From positions 248,001-312,000 of the forward strand of contig NZ_JXRP01000019.1 in NCBI RefSeq assembly GCF_000829435.1: a stretch of 64,000 nt of DNA, given 5' to 3'. The notes beneath the pieces are model-generated. The model worked only from the letters and a program-made list of their open reading frames with translations, was not told the DNA's origin and ran no database searches. Positions within the stretch are counted from its first letter, which is position 1, and each line of letters starts with the position of its first letter. The translations under genes were made by a program, and so were the position numbers. This DNA is from Jeotgalibacillus soli. Lineage in GTDB: Bacteria; Bacillota; Bacilli; Bacillales; Jeotgalibacillaceae. Shown here piece after piece: positions 1 through 8,283 of the stretch.

Positions 1-241
1 GGTGTTCAATCTCTTTTTCCATCTGCCGAAAGCTTTTATCTGCTGATGTTTGTTCATCAACTGCTGATGCCTCTGGACTCGACGGCAGAAGTGGTTTTTC
101 TACTTGATTGTTCTGCAAAATCAAAAGGAGCATGCCCGCTACCACGAGAACAATAATTAGCTGAATTTTCCGATTTGGTGTTGGGTCTCTAGAGAAAGAA
201 AAGCGGTCCTTTAGCTTGTCCCATGCATTTTTTTGCTCCAC
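1..241 (-). CDS. spoIIIAG: Stage III sporulation protein SpoIIIAG (5' part only)
   Basis: About 80 N-terminal residues are present before the window edge; the C-terminal part, including the ring-building domain, is outside. It starts at GTG (241) just after the spoIIIAF stop at 246, with an AGAGGAG ribosome binding site. A basic, amphipathic N-terminus (about 28 residues) precedes one membrane segment near residues 29-45, then a polar linker. In B. subtilis SpoIIIAG forms a ring in the mother-cell-derived forespore membrane as part of the SpoIIIA-SpoIIQ channel. The identification rests on operon position and this topology, because the diagnostic domain is cut off. Confidence 0.85.
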   Translation of the reverse strand, partial: MEQKNAWDKLKDRFSFSRDPTPNRKIQLIIVLVVAGMLLLILQNNQVEKPLLPSSPEASAVDEQTSADKSFRQMEKEIEH

Positions 242-245
242 GTTG

Positions 246-776
246 TCACTCCTCTTTCAACACTAATCTAATTGAATCATCCGGCACCCCCCATTCACCC
301 GCAAGAAGTTTAATTAATTGATGGTTGTCCACCTCTGTGATCGGAGTAACATGAAGAACAACTTCGATTTCTCCTGTGAACGTTTCGATCGTAGAATTAT
401 GCGGCCATACTGTGACAGTCGAGAGCTCTACCCCAAAATTTTCTTGAACAATTGGTTTAGCCTGTCTCGTTAATTGATCAGCGACCTCTTTCCATATGTA
501 TGATTGATGTTTGTTATTCATGTCACTGATGATCAATTCTCCCTCTTCCTGCTGCATTTGAATCTCTTCTTCCATCAAAGGAAATGACACTGTAAGGAGC
601 TCATCATTCTGACGGACGAAATAAATTAATGGCTCCAACAGTAAAAGCAGCAGCAAACTACCTAAAACTAGCCGAACAAAAGGTCGCCAGCTGTTTGCTG
701 GTAATAGCAGGTCAGAAAGAGCCATTAACACAATAAGTACGAGTAATTGTGAAATCCACTGATAGATCGCTCCCAC
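246..776 (-). CDS. spoIIIAF: Stage III sporulation protein SpoIIIAF
   Basis: Two closely spaced membrane segments (about residues 6-24 and 34-50) are followed by a soluble domain of about 120 residues, the SpoIIIAF layout. The start is set at GTG (776) because AAAGGAGG lies six bases upstream; a longer reading frame running into spoIIIAE has no ribosome binding site. The predicted 176 residues are slightly short for the family (about 206 in B. subtilis). The soluble domain resembles the ring-forming fold used by SpoIIIAG/AH; that is family knowledge. It lies between spoIIIAE (stop at 791) and spoIIIAG in the mother-cell channel operon. Confidence 0.9.
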   Translation of the reverse strand: MGAIYQWISQLLVLIVLMALSDLLLPANSWRPFVRLVLGSLLLLLLLEPLIYFVRQNDELLTVSFPLMEEEIQMQQEEGELIISDMNNKHQSYIWKEVADQLTRQAKPIVQENFGVELSTVTVWPHNSTIETFTGEIEVVLHVTPITEVDNHQLIKLLAGEWGVPDDSIRLVLKEE

Positions 777-790
777 ACCATGCCTCCTTT

Positions 791-1933
791 TCAACGGATC
801 ATTAATGGTATATTGCTGACAAACAATAAAACCACAATCCCCAGTAAAAACATGATCGATACCAGCACCAATGCTGCACATAAGTGAAATAGCCCTTTAC
901 TCACCGCATCTACTGCTTGTACCATTCCAGCGTGTCCAAGAGGCTCCATGATTACGGCACAGATCCGGTACATAAACGCTACAACTAATATTTTGATTGC
1001 AGGAAAGAGAATCATGATACCCAGCATTAACGCGCCTGCTAGCCCAACAGCATTTTTTGCCAGGACGGAAGAAGCTAAAACAAGATCAGTCGTATCCGCG
1101 ACAACCTTTCCAATAAACGGTATAAACTGTCCTGCAATCATTTTCACTGTTTTTGCTGCCACTCCATCTGCGACAGAAGTCGTAACCCCTTGGATGGAAA
1201 AGATGGTTAAGTAGATCATTACCACAACGCCAAGCAGCCATATTCCGATTTGTCTGCAAAGAGCGGCCATTTTCGCCGTGCTAAAAGATGTTGAGACTGT
1301 ATCTACAATATCAAGCAAAATGGATAAAACAAATAAAGGAATAAGTAGATGCTGCATCAGCCAATGACTAAACTGGACAATGAACAGCAGAAGCGGATGA
1401 GAAACAGCTGCTGTTGTAACACCTCCAGATAGGGTGATCATAGCTAAATAAAGCGGGAGTAATGCATACATAAAGTCAGCCATTAAGGCTACAGTATCCG
1501 TTATATACCCCACACAAATTGAGACACTTTCGATTACCACCATCAGCAGCAAACCAGTCATGGCAACTGAGCTTACTGCTGCAATTCCTTCTCTTGAAAA
1601 GGATTGCTGGATAGTTTGTAATAGGGAGCCGATCATTAGAATAATAAGCAGCCAAAGGATAATGTGTGAATTAACTGCGATTTCATGAAATACATAACGA
1701 ACAATACCTGACAGCCATTCACTAAATGAATCTTGCGGATTTGTTAATAAAGAAAGTAAATCCTGCCGAGTCAGCGAGGGTAAATACTCACCATATACAT
1801 CCGTTAATTGATCCCAAAAACCAAGCCACGCTTCGTGACTTTCATCCATCAACTGGTCATTGGTATTTGTTTCTAAAGGATTTGTTGAATTCATTTCATG
1901 GTCATTTTGTTGGGTCGGTTGATTGAGCTTCAA
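791..1933 (-). CDS. spoIIIAE: Stage III sporulation protein SpoIIIAE
   Basis: Large polytopic membrane protein with six or more hydrophobic segments from about residue 80 onward, matching SpoIIIAE of the forespore feeding-tube complex. Start choice: a GTG at 1945 has its Shine-Dalgarno directly against it, whereas the in-frame TTG at 1933 has AAAGGGTGA at about eight bases, so TTG is preferred (380 residues). Oddity: the first ~75 residues are polar, Asn/Gln/Glu-rich and without a hydrophobic signal, whereas the B. subtilis protein begins with a signal-peptide-like segment. No alternative upstream start exists, because an in-frame stop lies just upstream inside the spoIIIAD region. Confidence 0.9.
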   Translation of the reverse strand: MKLNQPTQQNDHEMNSTNPLETNTNDQLMDESHEAWLGFWDQLTDVYGEYLPSLTRQDLLSLLTNPQDSFSEWLSGIVRYVFHEIAVNSHIILWLLIILMIGSLLQTIQQSFSREGIAAVSSVAMTGLLLMVVIESVSICVGYITDTVALMADFMYALLPLYLAMITLSGGVTTAAVSHPLLLFIVQFSHWLMQHLLIPLFVLSILLDIVDTVSTSFSTAKMAALCRQIGIWLLGVVVMIYLTIFSIQGVTTSVADGVAAKTVKMIAGQFIPFIGKVVADTTDLVLASSVLAKNAVGLAGALMLGIMILFPAIKILVVAFMYRICAVIMEPLGHAGMVQAVDAVSKGLFHLCAALVLVSIMFLLGIVVLLFVSNIPLMIR

Positions 1934-1949
1934 GCCTATATTCACCCTT

Positions 1950-2348
1950 TCAAGGTGCGACAGGCAACAATGTCAGCATTAGTTGTAACAACTCATAAAA
2001 GATTGGCAAGGCGATTAATAAAATGAGCACCTTTCCCGTCCATTCAACAATCGTTGATAACAGCACCTGATCGGATCCTTTTAATAGATGAGAACTCGTT
2101 TCTGTAATAAACGCAATGGCCAGCACTTTTATTAACGTTCCAATATACAGTCCCATATCAGGCAAGAAAGTTGAAAACCGCTGTACCATCGCCATTACAA
2201 GCTGAATTGAATAAAATAGCTTCGTAAGCAGCATGACAGAAGCAAACAGTATAAGAAGAACGCTGATAGTCGGCGCTCGTTCTTTCAGCATCATTGACAT
2301 GAACCCGGCTACAAAGCAAATCCCAATGGTTCTAAGAAGCTCTTCCAT
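1950..2348 (-). CDS. spoIIIAD: Stage III sporulation protein SpoIIIAD
   Basis: Small membrane protein of 132 residues with four probable membrane segments (about residues 3-20, 27-50, 63-85 and 100-125). Length and position between spoIIIAC and spoIIIAE fit SpoIIIAD of the mother-cell secretion-like channel. ATG start with AGAGGG upstream. Its stop (TGA at 1950) is within 20 bases of the preferred spoIIIAE start, so the two are likely translationally coupled. Proposed roles for SpoIIIAC/AD as membrane channel components are family inference. Confidence 0.92.
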   Translation of the reverse strand: MEELLRTIGICFVAGFMSMMLKERAPTISVLLILFASVMLLTKLFYSIQLVMAMVQRFSTFLPDMGLYIGTLIKVLAIAFITETSSHLLKGSDQVLLSTIVEWTGKVLILLIALPIFYELLQLMLTLLPVAP

Positions 2349-2357
2349 TAGAACCCT

Positions 2358-2564
2358 CTAATCATAGAACATGAAAACGGAACGGATCGTCGTAAAAAAT
2401 GTATCCAGCGCCTGTAACACCATAAACAAAACATACAGAAACCCAAAAAAAGCGAGCCACTGTGCATAATCTTTTTTTCCTACTTGTTCCAGGACGGTGT
2501 AGAGCAGGGCGATCACGAGTCCAACTCCTGCAATTTTAAATAACGTATCAAGATCCATTGTCAT
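2358..2564 (-). CDS. spoIIIAC: Stage III sporulation protein SpoIIIAC
   Basis: 68 residues with two membrane segments (about 8-25 and 36-58), the typical SpoIIIAC size and topology. ATG at 2564 is preferred, with AGGAG eight bases upstream; a second in-frame ATG lies two codons later. Ten bases separate it from spoIIIAD and 17 from spoIIIAB, consistent with one operon read from spoIIIAA. Confidence 0.93.
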   Translation of the reverse strand: MTMDLDTLFKIAGVGLVIALLYTVLEQVGKKDYAQWLAFFGFLYVLFMVLQALDTFFTTIRSVFMFYD

Positions 2565-2581
2565 TTTTATCGCTCCTATCT

Positions 2582-3094
2582 TTAGCTAAGCAAAAGCACC
2601 GCCAATACCCCCCCCATCCATCCGATCGTTTTATAAAGCTTGCCATACTGCAAACTGCGGTTTCTTGCTTCCTGCTGGCGACTATTTAATACATGAATGA
2701 CAAAGACAAGTTCTTTATCAATACTTGTTCGATCAAATTGATTAATGGCATTTCCTACACGTGAGATCCACTCTAAATCATCTTTATGTAAAACAGTCAC
2801 TATACTGTATTCCTTCGTAGCCTCTTGCCAAGCTTCTGCCAGGAGCAGCTGTGTGACTGTGAGATGGTGTAAAAACAAACGAAAAAGAACGGCAACCTCA
2901 CCATCTCTTTTCATTTGATAGTGAATAATCTCAATCATAGGAGTTTGACGTTTCACGATTTCGTTTTGCATCCATGTGAAGGCTTCTGCCATTTCGACCA
3001 GCACTCGTTGACGTCGGTCGAGCAGGCTTGCTCTTCTCCATCCTTCAAGACCCGATCCTAATACGAGAAGCCCTGCACCTAAGAGATTTAGCAT
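2582..3094 (-). CDS. spoIIIAB: Stage III sporulation protein SpoIIIAB
   Basis: 170 residues: a hydrophobic N-terminus (residues 1-14), a helical, charged central region with a conserved-looking Trp-Met-Gln-Asn-Glu segment near residue 42, and a C-terminal membrane anchor (about 155-170). This resembles SpoIIIAB, a GspF-like partner of the SpoIIIAA ATPase. Its ATG overlaps the spoIIIAA stop by one base (TAATG), so translation is coupled. Confidence 0.92.
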   Translation of the reverse strand: MLNLLGAGLLVLGSGLEGWRRASLLDRRQRVLVEMAEAFTWMQNEIVKRQTPMIEIIHYQMKRDGEVAVLFRLFLHHLTVTQLLLAEAWQEATKEYSIVTVLHKDDLEWISRVGNAINQFDRTSIDKELVFVIHVLNSRQQEARNRSLQYGKLYKTIGWMGGVLAVLLLS

Positions 3095-4017
3095 TAACTA
3101 ACACGCTCAACGTACATGACTTCATCTTTTCCTCTAAATAGTGAGTATCCTCTTGAACTGCATTCAATAAAATGAATTAACTCAGACTGTATAAGCTTGT
3201 CCATTAAGGGACGGCGCATCAGTTCTTCAACGGATTGTGCGTGGGCAGTCATTAAAAGCGTAACTCCGGTGAACATGGCATCCATAACGGCTTCAATATC
3301 TTTTTCATGCCCTACTTCATCTACAACCATAACCTCAGGACTCATTGACCGTATCATCATGGATATGCCTTCAATTTTGGGGCAGCGATCAAGTACATCC
3401 ACTTTTGTCCCAAAAGTTAGCTGTGGTATGCCGTTGTGACATGCCGCAATTTCTGAACGTTCATCCACTATCGCTACTTTTTTTGCGGGCATGGAAAACC
3501 CTTTTTCACGTGAACCGGTTGATATTGAACGTGCCATATCTCTAAGCAAGGTCGTTTTCCCGCTTTTTGGCGGTCCAACAAGCAAGCAATGTTTGAATCG
3601 CTGCTGTTTTTGATCATATAGATGATGCATAAAAGGAGCGGAACATCCGATCAGCTCTGCTGCTTTTCGAATGGCGAAAGAAGAGATAGAATGAACGGAT
3701 TGAACCCTTCCGTTTTCCAATACAACTTTTCCAGCAATTCCAATACGATGTCCTCCCTCTATTGTGATGTATCCTTTTTTCATTTCTTCTTCCAGCGAGT
3801 AAAATGAATGCTGTGATATTTTCTCTGCGATGTATTGACGATCACTTACAGTAGGAACAAAGGATAAACATCTCGTTTCGCTTTGCATCACTATTTCTAC
3901 AGGTCGTCCAATTCTAATACGAATTTCTTCAACATGTTTTAATGTACCTTGATCCATTCCACAAAGCTCCCGCTGCAGGTTTTCCGGTAGAAAATAAAGG
4001 ATTGGATGCATCTGCAT
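3094..4017 (-). CDS. spoIIIAA: Stage III sporulation protein SpoIIIAA, AAA+ ATPase
   Basis: Secretion-type ATPase that powers the SpoIIIA-SpoIIQ channel at the forespore membrane. A Walker A motif (GPPKSGKTT, near residue 150) and an acidic Walker B-like segment (VMVVDEVGHEKD) are visible. ATG at 4017 is chosen over a GTG three codons upstream because GAGGTG then sits six bases before it, giving 307 residues, the B. subtilis length. It is the first gene of the operon; the ~65 bases between it and the efp terminator must hold the sporulation promoter (sigma-E expected), but I could not assign convincing -35/-10 boxes. Confidence 0.95.
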   Translation of the reverse strand: MQMHPILYFLPENLQRELCGMDQGTLKHVEEIRIRIGRPVEIVMQSETRCLSFVPTVSDRQYIAEKISQHSFYSLEEEMKKGYITIEGGHRIGIAGKVVLENGRVQSVHSISSFAIRKAAELIGCSAPFMHHLYDQKQQRFKHCLLVGPPKSGKTTLLRDMARSISTGSREKGFSMPAKKVAIVDERSEIAACHNGIPQLTFGTKVDVLDRCPKIEGISMMIRSMSPEVMVVDEVGHEKDIEAVMDAMFTGVTLLMTAHAQSVEELMRRPLMDKLIQSELIHFIECSSRGYSLFRGKDEVMYVERVS

Positions 4018-4083
4018 ATAAGCCACCTCAGTGTTTTATCATGTTGCTTTATCCTATTTACTCGCGCTCGTGATTATGACATA

Positions 4084-4121
4084 AAAAAGCCAGCGCAGAG
4101 GGAATCCCTCTGCGCTGGCTT
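4084..4121 (-). terminator. Rho-independent terminator after efp
   Basis: A 15-bp GC-rich stem (GCCAGCGCAGAGGG paired with its complement, three-base loop) is followed on the minus strand by TTTTTT, ten bases beyond the efp stop. It separates the efp operon from spoIIIAA. Confidence 0.95.
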
Positions 4122-4131
4122 TGATTAATCG

Positions 4132-4689
4132 TTATGCTCTTGAAACATAACTTGAATCCGTTGTATTAATAATCAACACATCACCCTCATTAATGAAGAA
4201 AGGCACGTTTACAGTTAAGCCTGTTTCAACAGTAGCCGGCTTTGTGCCGCCGCTTGCTGTATCTCCTTTTATTCCTGGTTCTGTGTCTATCACTTTAAGT
4301 TCAACTGTGTTAGGAAGCTCTACTCCTAGTGTTTCAGCACCGTACATCATGATTGATACTTCCATGTTTTCTTTCAAAAACTTCAATTCATACTCGATTT
4401 GAGCAGCAGAAATTTCAATTTGCTCATAGGACTCATTATCCATAAAGACATGAAGATCATCAGTCGCATATAAGTATTGCATACGACGGTTATCAATTTG
4501 TGCTTTTGCAACCTTTTCACCAGCACGGAACGTTTTTTCCTGAATGGCACCTGTACGAAGGTTACGAAGCTTGGAGCGTACGAACGCAGCCCCTTTACCT
4601 GGTTTAACGTGCTGGAAATCCATTACACGCCAAATCCCGCCATCCACTTCAACTGTTAAACCTGTTTTAAAATCATTTACTGAAATCAT
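4132..4689 (-). CDS. efp: Elongation factor P
   Basis: 185 residues, the full EF-P length with its three beta-barrel domains. EF-P enters the ribosomal E site and relieves stalling at polyproline stretches. The tip loop ([10 protein letters not shown]) carries Lys32, the residue modified with 5-aminopentanol in B. subtilis. ATG with ATAGGAGG upstream. It ends the yqhR-aroQ-peptidase-efp gene string and is followed by a strong terminator. Confidence 0.97.
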   Translation of the reverse strand: MISVNDFKTGLTVEVDGGIWRVMDFQHVKPGKGAAFVRSKLRNLRTGAIQEKTFRAGEKVAKAQIDNRRMQYLYATDDLHVFMDNESYEQIEISAAQIEYELKFLKENMEVSIMMYGAETLGVELPNTVELKVIDTEPGIKGDTASGGTKPATVETGLTVNVPFFINEGDVLIINTTDSSYVSRA

Positions 4690-4713
4690 TCTATGTCCTC
4701 CTATAAATGGAAA

Positions 4714-5775
4714 TTACAAAATAAGCAGCTCTTTTGTTGAATGGGTGAGTGTTTCATTCCCGTTTTCGGTTAGTAACGTATCATCCTCAATACGAACACC
4801 GCCAAGACCGGCAATATAAATTCCGGGTTCTACGGTTACGACCATATTTTTCTTAAGCTTTACATCTGAACGGAATGACAGACCTGGTCCTTCATGAACC
4901 TCAAGCCCTATACCATGACCAAGTGAATGCCCAAAATATTCACCGTAGCCCTTTGAAGTAATGTAATTTCGTGCGATCGCATCCGCTTCTTTTCCCGTTA
5001 ACCCTGGTTTGATCTTGTCCATTGCGAGCAGCTGGGCATCAAGAGTTACTTGATATATTTCCTTAAGCTTATCACTTGGTTGACCTACCGCAACAGTTCT
5101 GGTTATGTCTGATACATAGCCTTTGTGCAAAGCGCCATAATCCATGGTTACAAAATCGCCTGTTTCAATTACTTTTTCACTGGCCACACCGTGGGGCAGT
5201 GCTGAACGAAAACCTGACGCAACAATGATATCGAACGAAGAAGATTGAGCCCCTGCTTTTCTCATGAAAAACTCAAGCTCATTCGATACTTCAAGTTCTG
5301 TTAGTCCCGACCGCATAAAATCAATTATATGTTTAAAGGCTGCATCTGCAATGTCTGCCGCTTCCTTTAATATCTTAATCTCTGAGTCTGTCTTTATCAA
5401 GCGCAACTTTTCAATCACTCCTGATATTGGAACAAATTGAGCGTTCAACACTTTCTCATACTGCTGATGCACACCAAAAACGAGGTGATCCTCTTCAAAT
5501 CCCAATCGCTTAATACCAAGACGCTTAACTTGATTTGCGACCTCTTCTTGAATGAGCCCCTGGTGCTGAACGATCGTGTAACCAGCTGCTTGATTGGATG
5601 CTTGCTCCACATATCGAAAGTCAGTAATAAAGAGTGCCTCATCCTGAGATATAAGAACAACACCCGCAGTTCCTGTAAAATTCGTCATGTAACGGCGGTT
5701 ATATGTACTTGTAATTAAAATCCCTTCAATATTATGTTTGCTAAATTGTTCACGTAATTGCACTACTTTACTCAT
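4714..5775 (-). CDS. yqhT: M24 family Xaa-Pro aminopeptidase (YqhT-like)
   Basis: 353 residues with an N-terminal creatinase/prolidase domain (about 1-125) and a C-terminal pita-bread metallopeptidase domain. Metal ligands are visible in DYGALHKGYVSDITR (two Asp), GHSLGHGIGLEVHEGP (His and Glu) and VTVEPGIY (Glu). It probably removes N-terminal residues preceding proline. Its ATG overlaps the aroQ stop by one base. Pairing with efp, which aids proline-rich translation, is a long-conserved Bacillus arrangement. Confidence 0.93.
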   Translation of the reverse strand: MSKVVQLREQFSKHNIEGILITSTYNRRYMTNFTGTAGVVLISQDEALFITDFRYVEQASNQAAGYTIVQHQGLIQEEVANQVKRLGIKRLGFEEDHLVFGVHQQYEKVLNAQFVPISGVIEKLRLIKTDSEIKILKEAADIADAAFKHIIDFMRSGLTELEVSNELEFFMRKAGAQSSSFDIIVASGFRSALPHGVASEKVIETGDFVTMDYGALHKGYVSDITRTVAVGQPSDKLKEIYQVTLDAQLLAMDKIKPGLTGKEADAIARNYITSKGYGEYFGHSLGHGIGLEVHEGPGLSFRSDVKLKKNMVVTVEPGIYIAGLGGVRIEDDTLLTENGNETLTHSTKELLIL

Positions 5776-6224
5776 TAAAGCTGCTCCCCCTTAATATGAT
5801 TAATCATGGCAGATAACGCTAATTCATATCCATACACACCCAGGCCCACGATTTGTCCAATGGAAACAGCTGAAATGTGGGAATGATGGCGGAAGGATTC
5901 ACGTGCATGAATATTTGAAATATGTATCTCGATAACAGGCACCTCGATTGATGCAATGGCATCGCGAAGTCCTATACTTGTATGGGAATAAGCACCCGGG
6001 TTAAAAAGAATCCCATCCCATTTTTGGGCTGCTGCTTCATGAATAGCATCAATTAATACACCTTCATGATTAGACTGTTTACTTAGTAATGTCACACCAT
6101 GTTCTTTTGCCAATTGTGTTAGTTTTTCTTCAATTTGTTCAAGTGTGGTATGCCCATAGACACGCGGTTCACGAAGCCCTAATCGATTCAAATTTGGTCC
6201 GTTTAATAATAATAACCTTGTCAA
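5775..6224 (-). CDS. aroQ: Type II 3-dehydroquinate dehydratase
   Basis: Third step of the shikimate pathway: dehydration of 3-dehydroquinate. Motifs NGPNLNRLG near the N-terminus, NHEG, NPGAYSHTS and EIHISNIHARE with the following Arg/His pair all fit type II enzymes. A TTG start at 6224 is chosen: it gives 149 residues, the family size, with AAAGGGTGA upstream; the longer frame adds 18 unconserved residues. Four bases overlap nothing upstream, but the stop overlaps the peptidase start. Confidence 0.95.
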   Translation of the reverse strand: MTRLLLLNGPNLNRLGLREPRVYGHTTLEQIEEKLTQLAKEHGVTLLSKQSNHEGVLIDAIHEAAAQKWDGILFNPGAYSHTSIGLRDAIASIEVPVIEIHISNIHARESFRHHSHISAVSIGQIVGLGVYGYELALSAMINHIKGEQL

Positions 6225-6287
6225 TTCCTTCACCCTTTGTCTTTTCGTTATCCTAATAAGTGTACCATAGTGGACCAAAATCGAACA

Positions 6288-6755
6288 CTAGGGACGACCC
6301 TCGTGATAGGGTTCATCATAAGAGATAGAATACCCTACAAATGCTCCATGAAGCACAAACAAACACGCGATTGCGATCGCTGCCCTCCGCTTTATATCAA
6401 TTAAGCTAGGACCAGTATCTAATGCCCACCCTAATAAAATGAAAATAACAACAAAAAGAAATACGTTGATCCAAATGCCAGCCCACATTGTTTCCGCTTT
6501 TTTTACCAAGTACTGATAGATAATGGCCCAAAGAATAGAAATTGCACTGATCATTCCCCACCAAATAGCATGAGCAACAAATCCACCCTGCCAAGACGCT
6601 GTTAAAAACGGCCAGTCTGGCATTAAAGTAGATCGTTTTATAAAATTGAAAAGGGCAAACAGTTCATAAAATGCACAAAAAAACACCCCTCCAACAAAAC
6701 CTGTCACAACAGATAGAGAAGTTTTTTTAATCGTTGGTAACTCAATGTTTTGCAT
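6288..6755 (-). CDS. yqhR: YqhR family membrane protein
   Basis: 155 residues with four predicted membrane segments (about 15-38, 60-82, 96-115 and 125-145). Function is unknown. ATG at 6755 has AAGGAG eight bases upstream; the GTG three codons earlier lies inside that ribosome binding site. First gene of the aroQ-efp string, divergent from yqhQ, as in B. subtilis. Confidence 0.88.
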   Translation of the reverse strand: MQNIELPTIKKTSLSVVTGFVGGVFFCAFYELFALFNFIKRSTLMPDWPFLTASWQGGFVAHAIWWGMISAISILWAIIYQYLVKKAETMWAGIWINVFLFVVIFILLGWALDTGPSLIDIKRRAAIAIACLFVLHGAFVGYSISYDEPYHEGRP

Positions 6756-6915
6756 CCTTACCACTCCTTTTCTTTGAGTATGCCCATATGTGACTTAGAT
6801 CATAATAGAAACATGTTATGAAAAACAGGTTGCCGCTAGTATGAAACAAGTTTTTTTAGTAAAATAAGGGTACCTTTAATAATGAAGGAATGCAGATTAT
6901 AGGCTGGTGTATACA

Positions 6916-7863
6916 ATGAGTAGTCAAAAAAAGCCCGCGTTTGGCGGACAGGCCGTAATGGAAGGAGTCATGTTCGGAGGTCGTTATCATACCGTAACAG
7001 CGATTCGGCGAAAGGATGATTCAATTGATTACTTCCACCTTCCGAGAAAATCACGGCCCGCTTTTCAAAAATTAAAGAAAATTCCTTTCATCCGGGGAAT
7101 TGTTGCATTGATTGAATCAAGCGCAAATGGGACACAGCATCTAAACTTCTCAAGTGAACGCTTTGATGTTATGCCAGAAGAGGATGAGAAAGTACAGCAA
7201 GAACAAAAAACATCAAAGCTTGAAATGATTTTTGGAATTGCAGCCGTTGGTGTCCTTTCCTTCTTGTTTGGAAAGTTTGTCTTTACCTTAATTCCTTTAT
7301 TTTTGGCTGAATCTGTTCGCTTTATTTTTCCAGGTAACATTGAACAAATTTTAATAGAGGGCTTTTTCAAATTAATATTACTCCTCGTTTATATTTACGT
7401 AATTTCAATGACACCACTTATTAAACGAGTATTTCAGTACCATGGCGCTGAACACAAAGTAATTAACACATTTGAAAACGGACTCCCTTTAACAGTTGAA
7501 AATGTTCAGTCACAATCTAGACTGCATTATCGCTGCGGGTCTAGCTTTATCTTATTTACCGTTATCGTCGGAATGTTTGTTTATTTACTGGTTCCAGTTG
7601 AACCTTTAAGCACACGTGTCTTAAATAGAATCGCACTGATTCCTGTTGTTTTGGGAATTTCATTTGAAGTTCTACAACTGACCAACCGACTACGTAACGT
7701 ACCTATTCTGCGTTATCTTGGCTATCCAGGATTATGGCTGCAGCTGTTAACAACAAAAGAACCTAAAGACGATCAAGTTGAAGTAGCGATTGCTTCATTT
7801 AATCGAATGATGGAATTAGAAAAAGAAACAGAATCTGGTTTAAAAAAAGCGGCGCTTGTCTAA
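6916..7863 (+). CDS. yqhQ: DUF1385 membrane protein YqhQ
   Basis: About 315 residues. The N-terminal GGQAVMEGVMFGG and the later YHGAEHKVINTFENG and SRLHYRCGSSF segments are DUF1385 hallmarks. Four hydrophobic segments lie between residues 100 and 250. Function is unknown; the conserved His/Glu/Cys suggests an enzymatic or metal role, which is speculation. The start is ambiguous: ATG 6916 is preferred by similarity to the family N-terminus, but a GTG at 6907 is possible and neither has a strong ribosome binding site. Confidence 0.92.
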   Translation: MSSQKKPAFGGQAVMEGVMFGGRYHTVTAIRRKDDSIDYFHLPRKSRPAFQKLKKIPFIRGIVALIESSANGTQHLNFSSERFDVMPEEDEKVQQEQKTSKLEMIFGIAAVGVLSFLFGKFVFTLIPLFLAESVRFIFPGNIEQILIEGFFKLILLLVYIYVISMTPLIKRVFQYHGAEHKVINTFENGLPLTVENVQSQSRLHYRCGSSFILFTVIVGMFVYLLVPVEPLSTRVLNRIALIPVVLGISFEVLQLTNRLRNVPILRYLGYPGLWLQLLTTKEPKDDQVEVAIASFNRMMELEKETESGLKKAALV

Positions 7864-7902
7864 ACTAAAGAATAAAATCATGTTCTTCGGGAGGTGGCTT
7901 AA

Positions 7903-8283
7903 ATGAAAATTCGAACGACCATCTTTTTTGTTGTAATGGTATTGGCTGCTTTTGGTCTAAGCTTTATGCTCATTACAGAGCCTGGAAATGTTTTTCGAAC
8001 TCTCCTTACTTATGCGGCAATTGCTGGATTGATCTATTTCATCTATAGAATGTGGATACGTCGAAAGCCCAACCGCCGAGAACAACAAGCTTTCAAAAAA
8101 GCTGTAAAGCACTCTAAGAAGCGTTACGGCAACCCTGTTTCTGCCTCTAAAATGAAGGCAAATAAAGCAAAGCCAAAGGCACCTATTCCATTCAAAAAAA
8201 CAAGTATTAATCGAATAGATGCTCCTAAGCTCACGGTTATTGAAGGAAAAAAAGGGAAGAAAAAGAAAAAAATTTCACTTTAA
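7903..8283 (+). CDS. yqhP: YqhP-like small membrane protein
   Basis: 126 residues: two membrane segments (about 6-24 and 32-48), then a very basic Lys-rich cytoplasmic tail ending in a run of lysines. ATG follows GGGAGGTGG. Function unknown. The 3' end overlaps the convergent yqhO gene by nine bases. Confidence 0.85.
   Translation: MKIRTTIFFVVMVLAAFGLSFMLITEPGNVFRTLLTYAAIAGLIYFIYRMWIRRKPNRREQQAFKKAVKHSKKRYGNPVSASKMKANKAKPKAPIPFKKTSINRIDAPKLTVIEGKKGKKKKKISL

Noticed and set aside
948-1214. Plus-strand reading frame of 88 codons inside spoIIIAE
   Set aside because: Antisense to a clear gene, no ribosome binding site, composition typical of a frame shadow.
4018-4083. Sigma-E promoter of the spoIIIA operon
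   Set aside because: Expected here from known regulation, yet no convincing -35/-10 pair could be aligned by eye.
7065-7370. 101-codon minus-strand frame in yqhQ
   Set aside because: Fully antisense to a conserved gene with no start signals.
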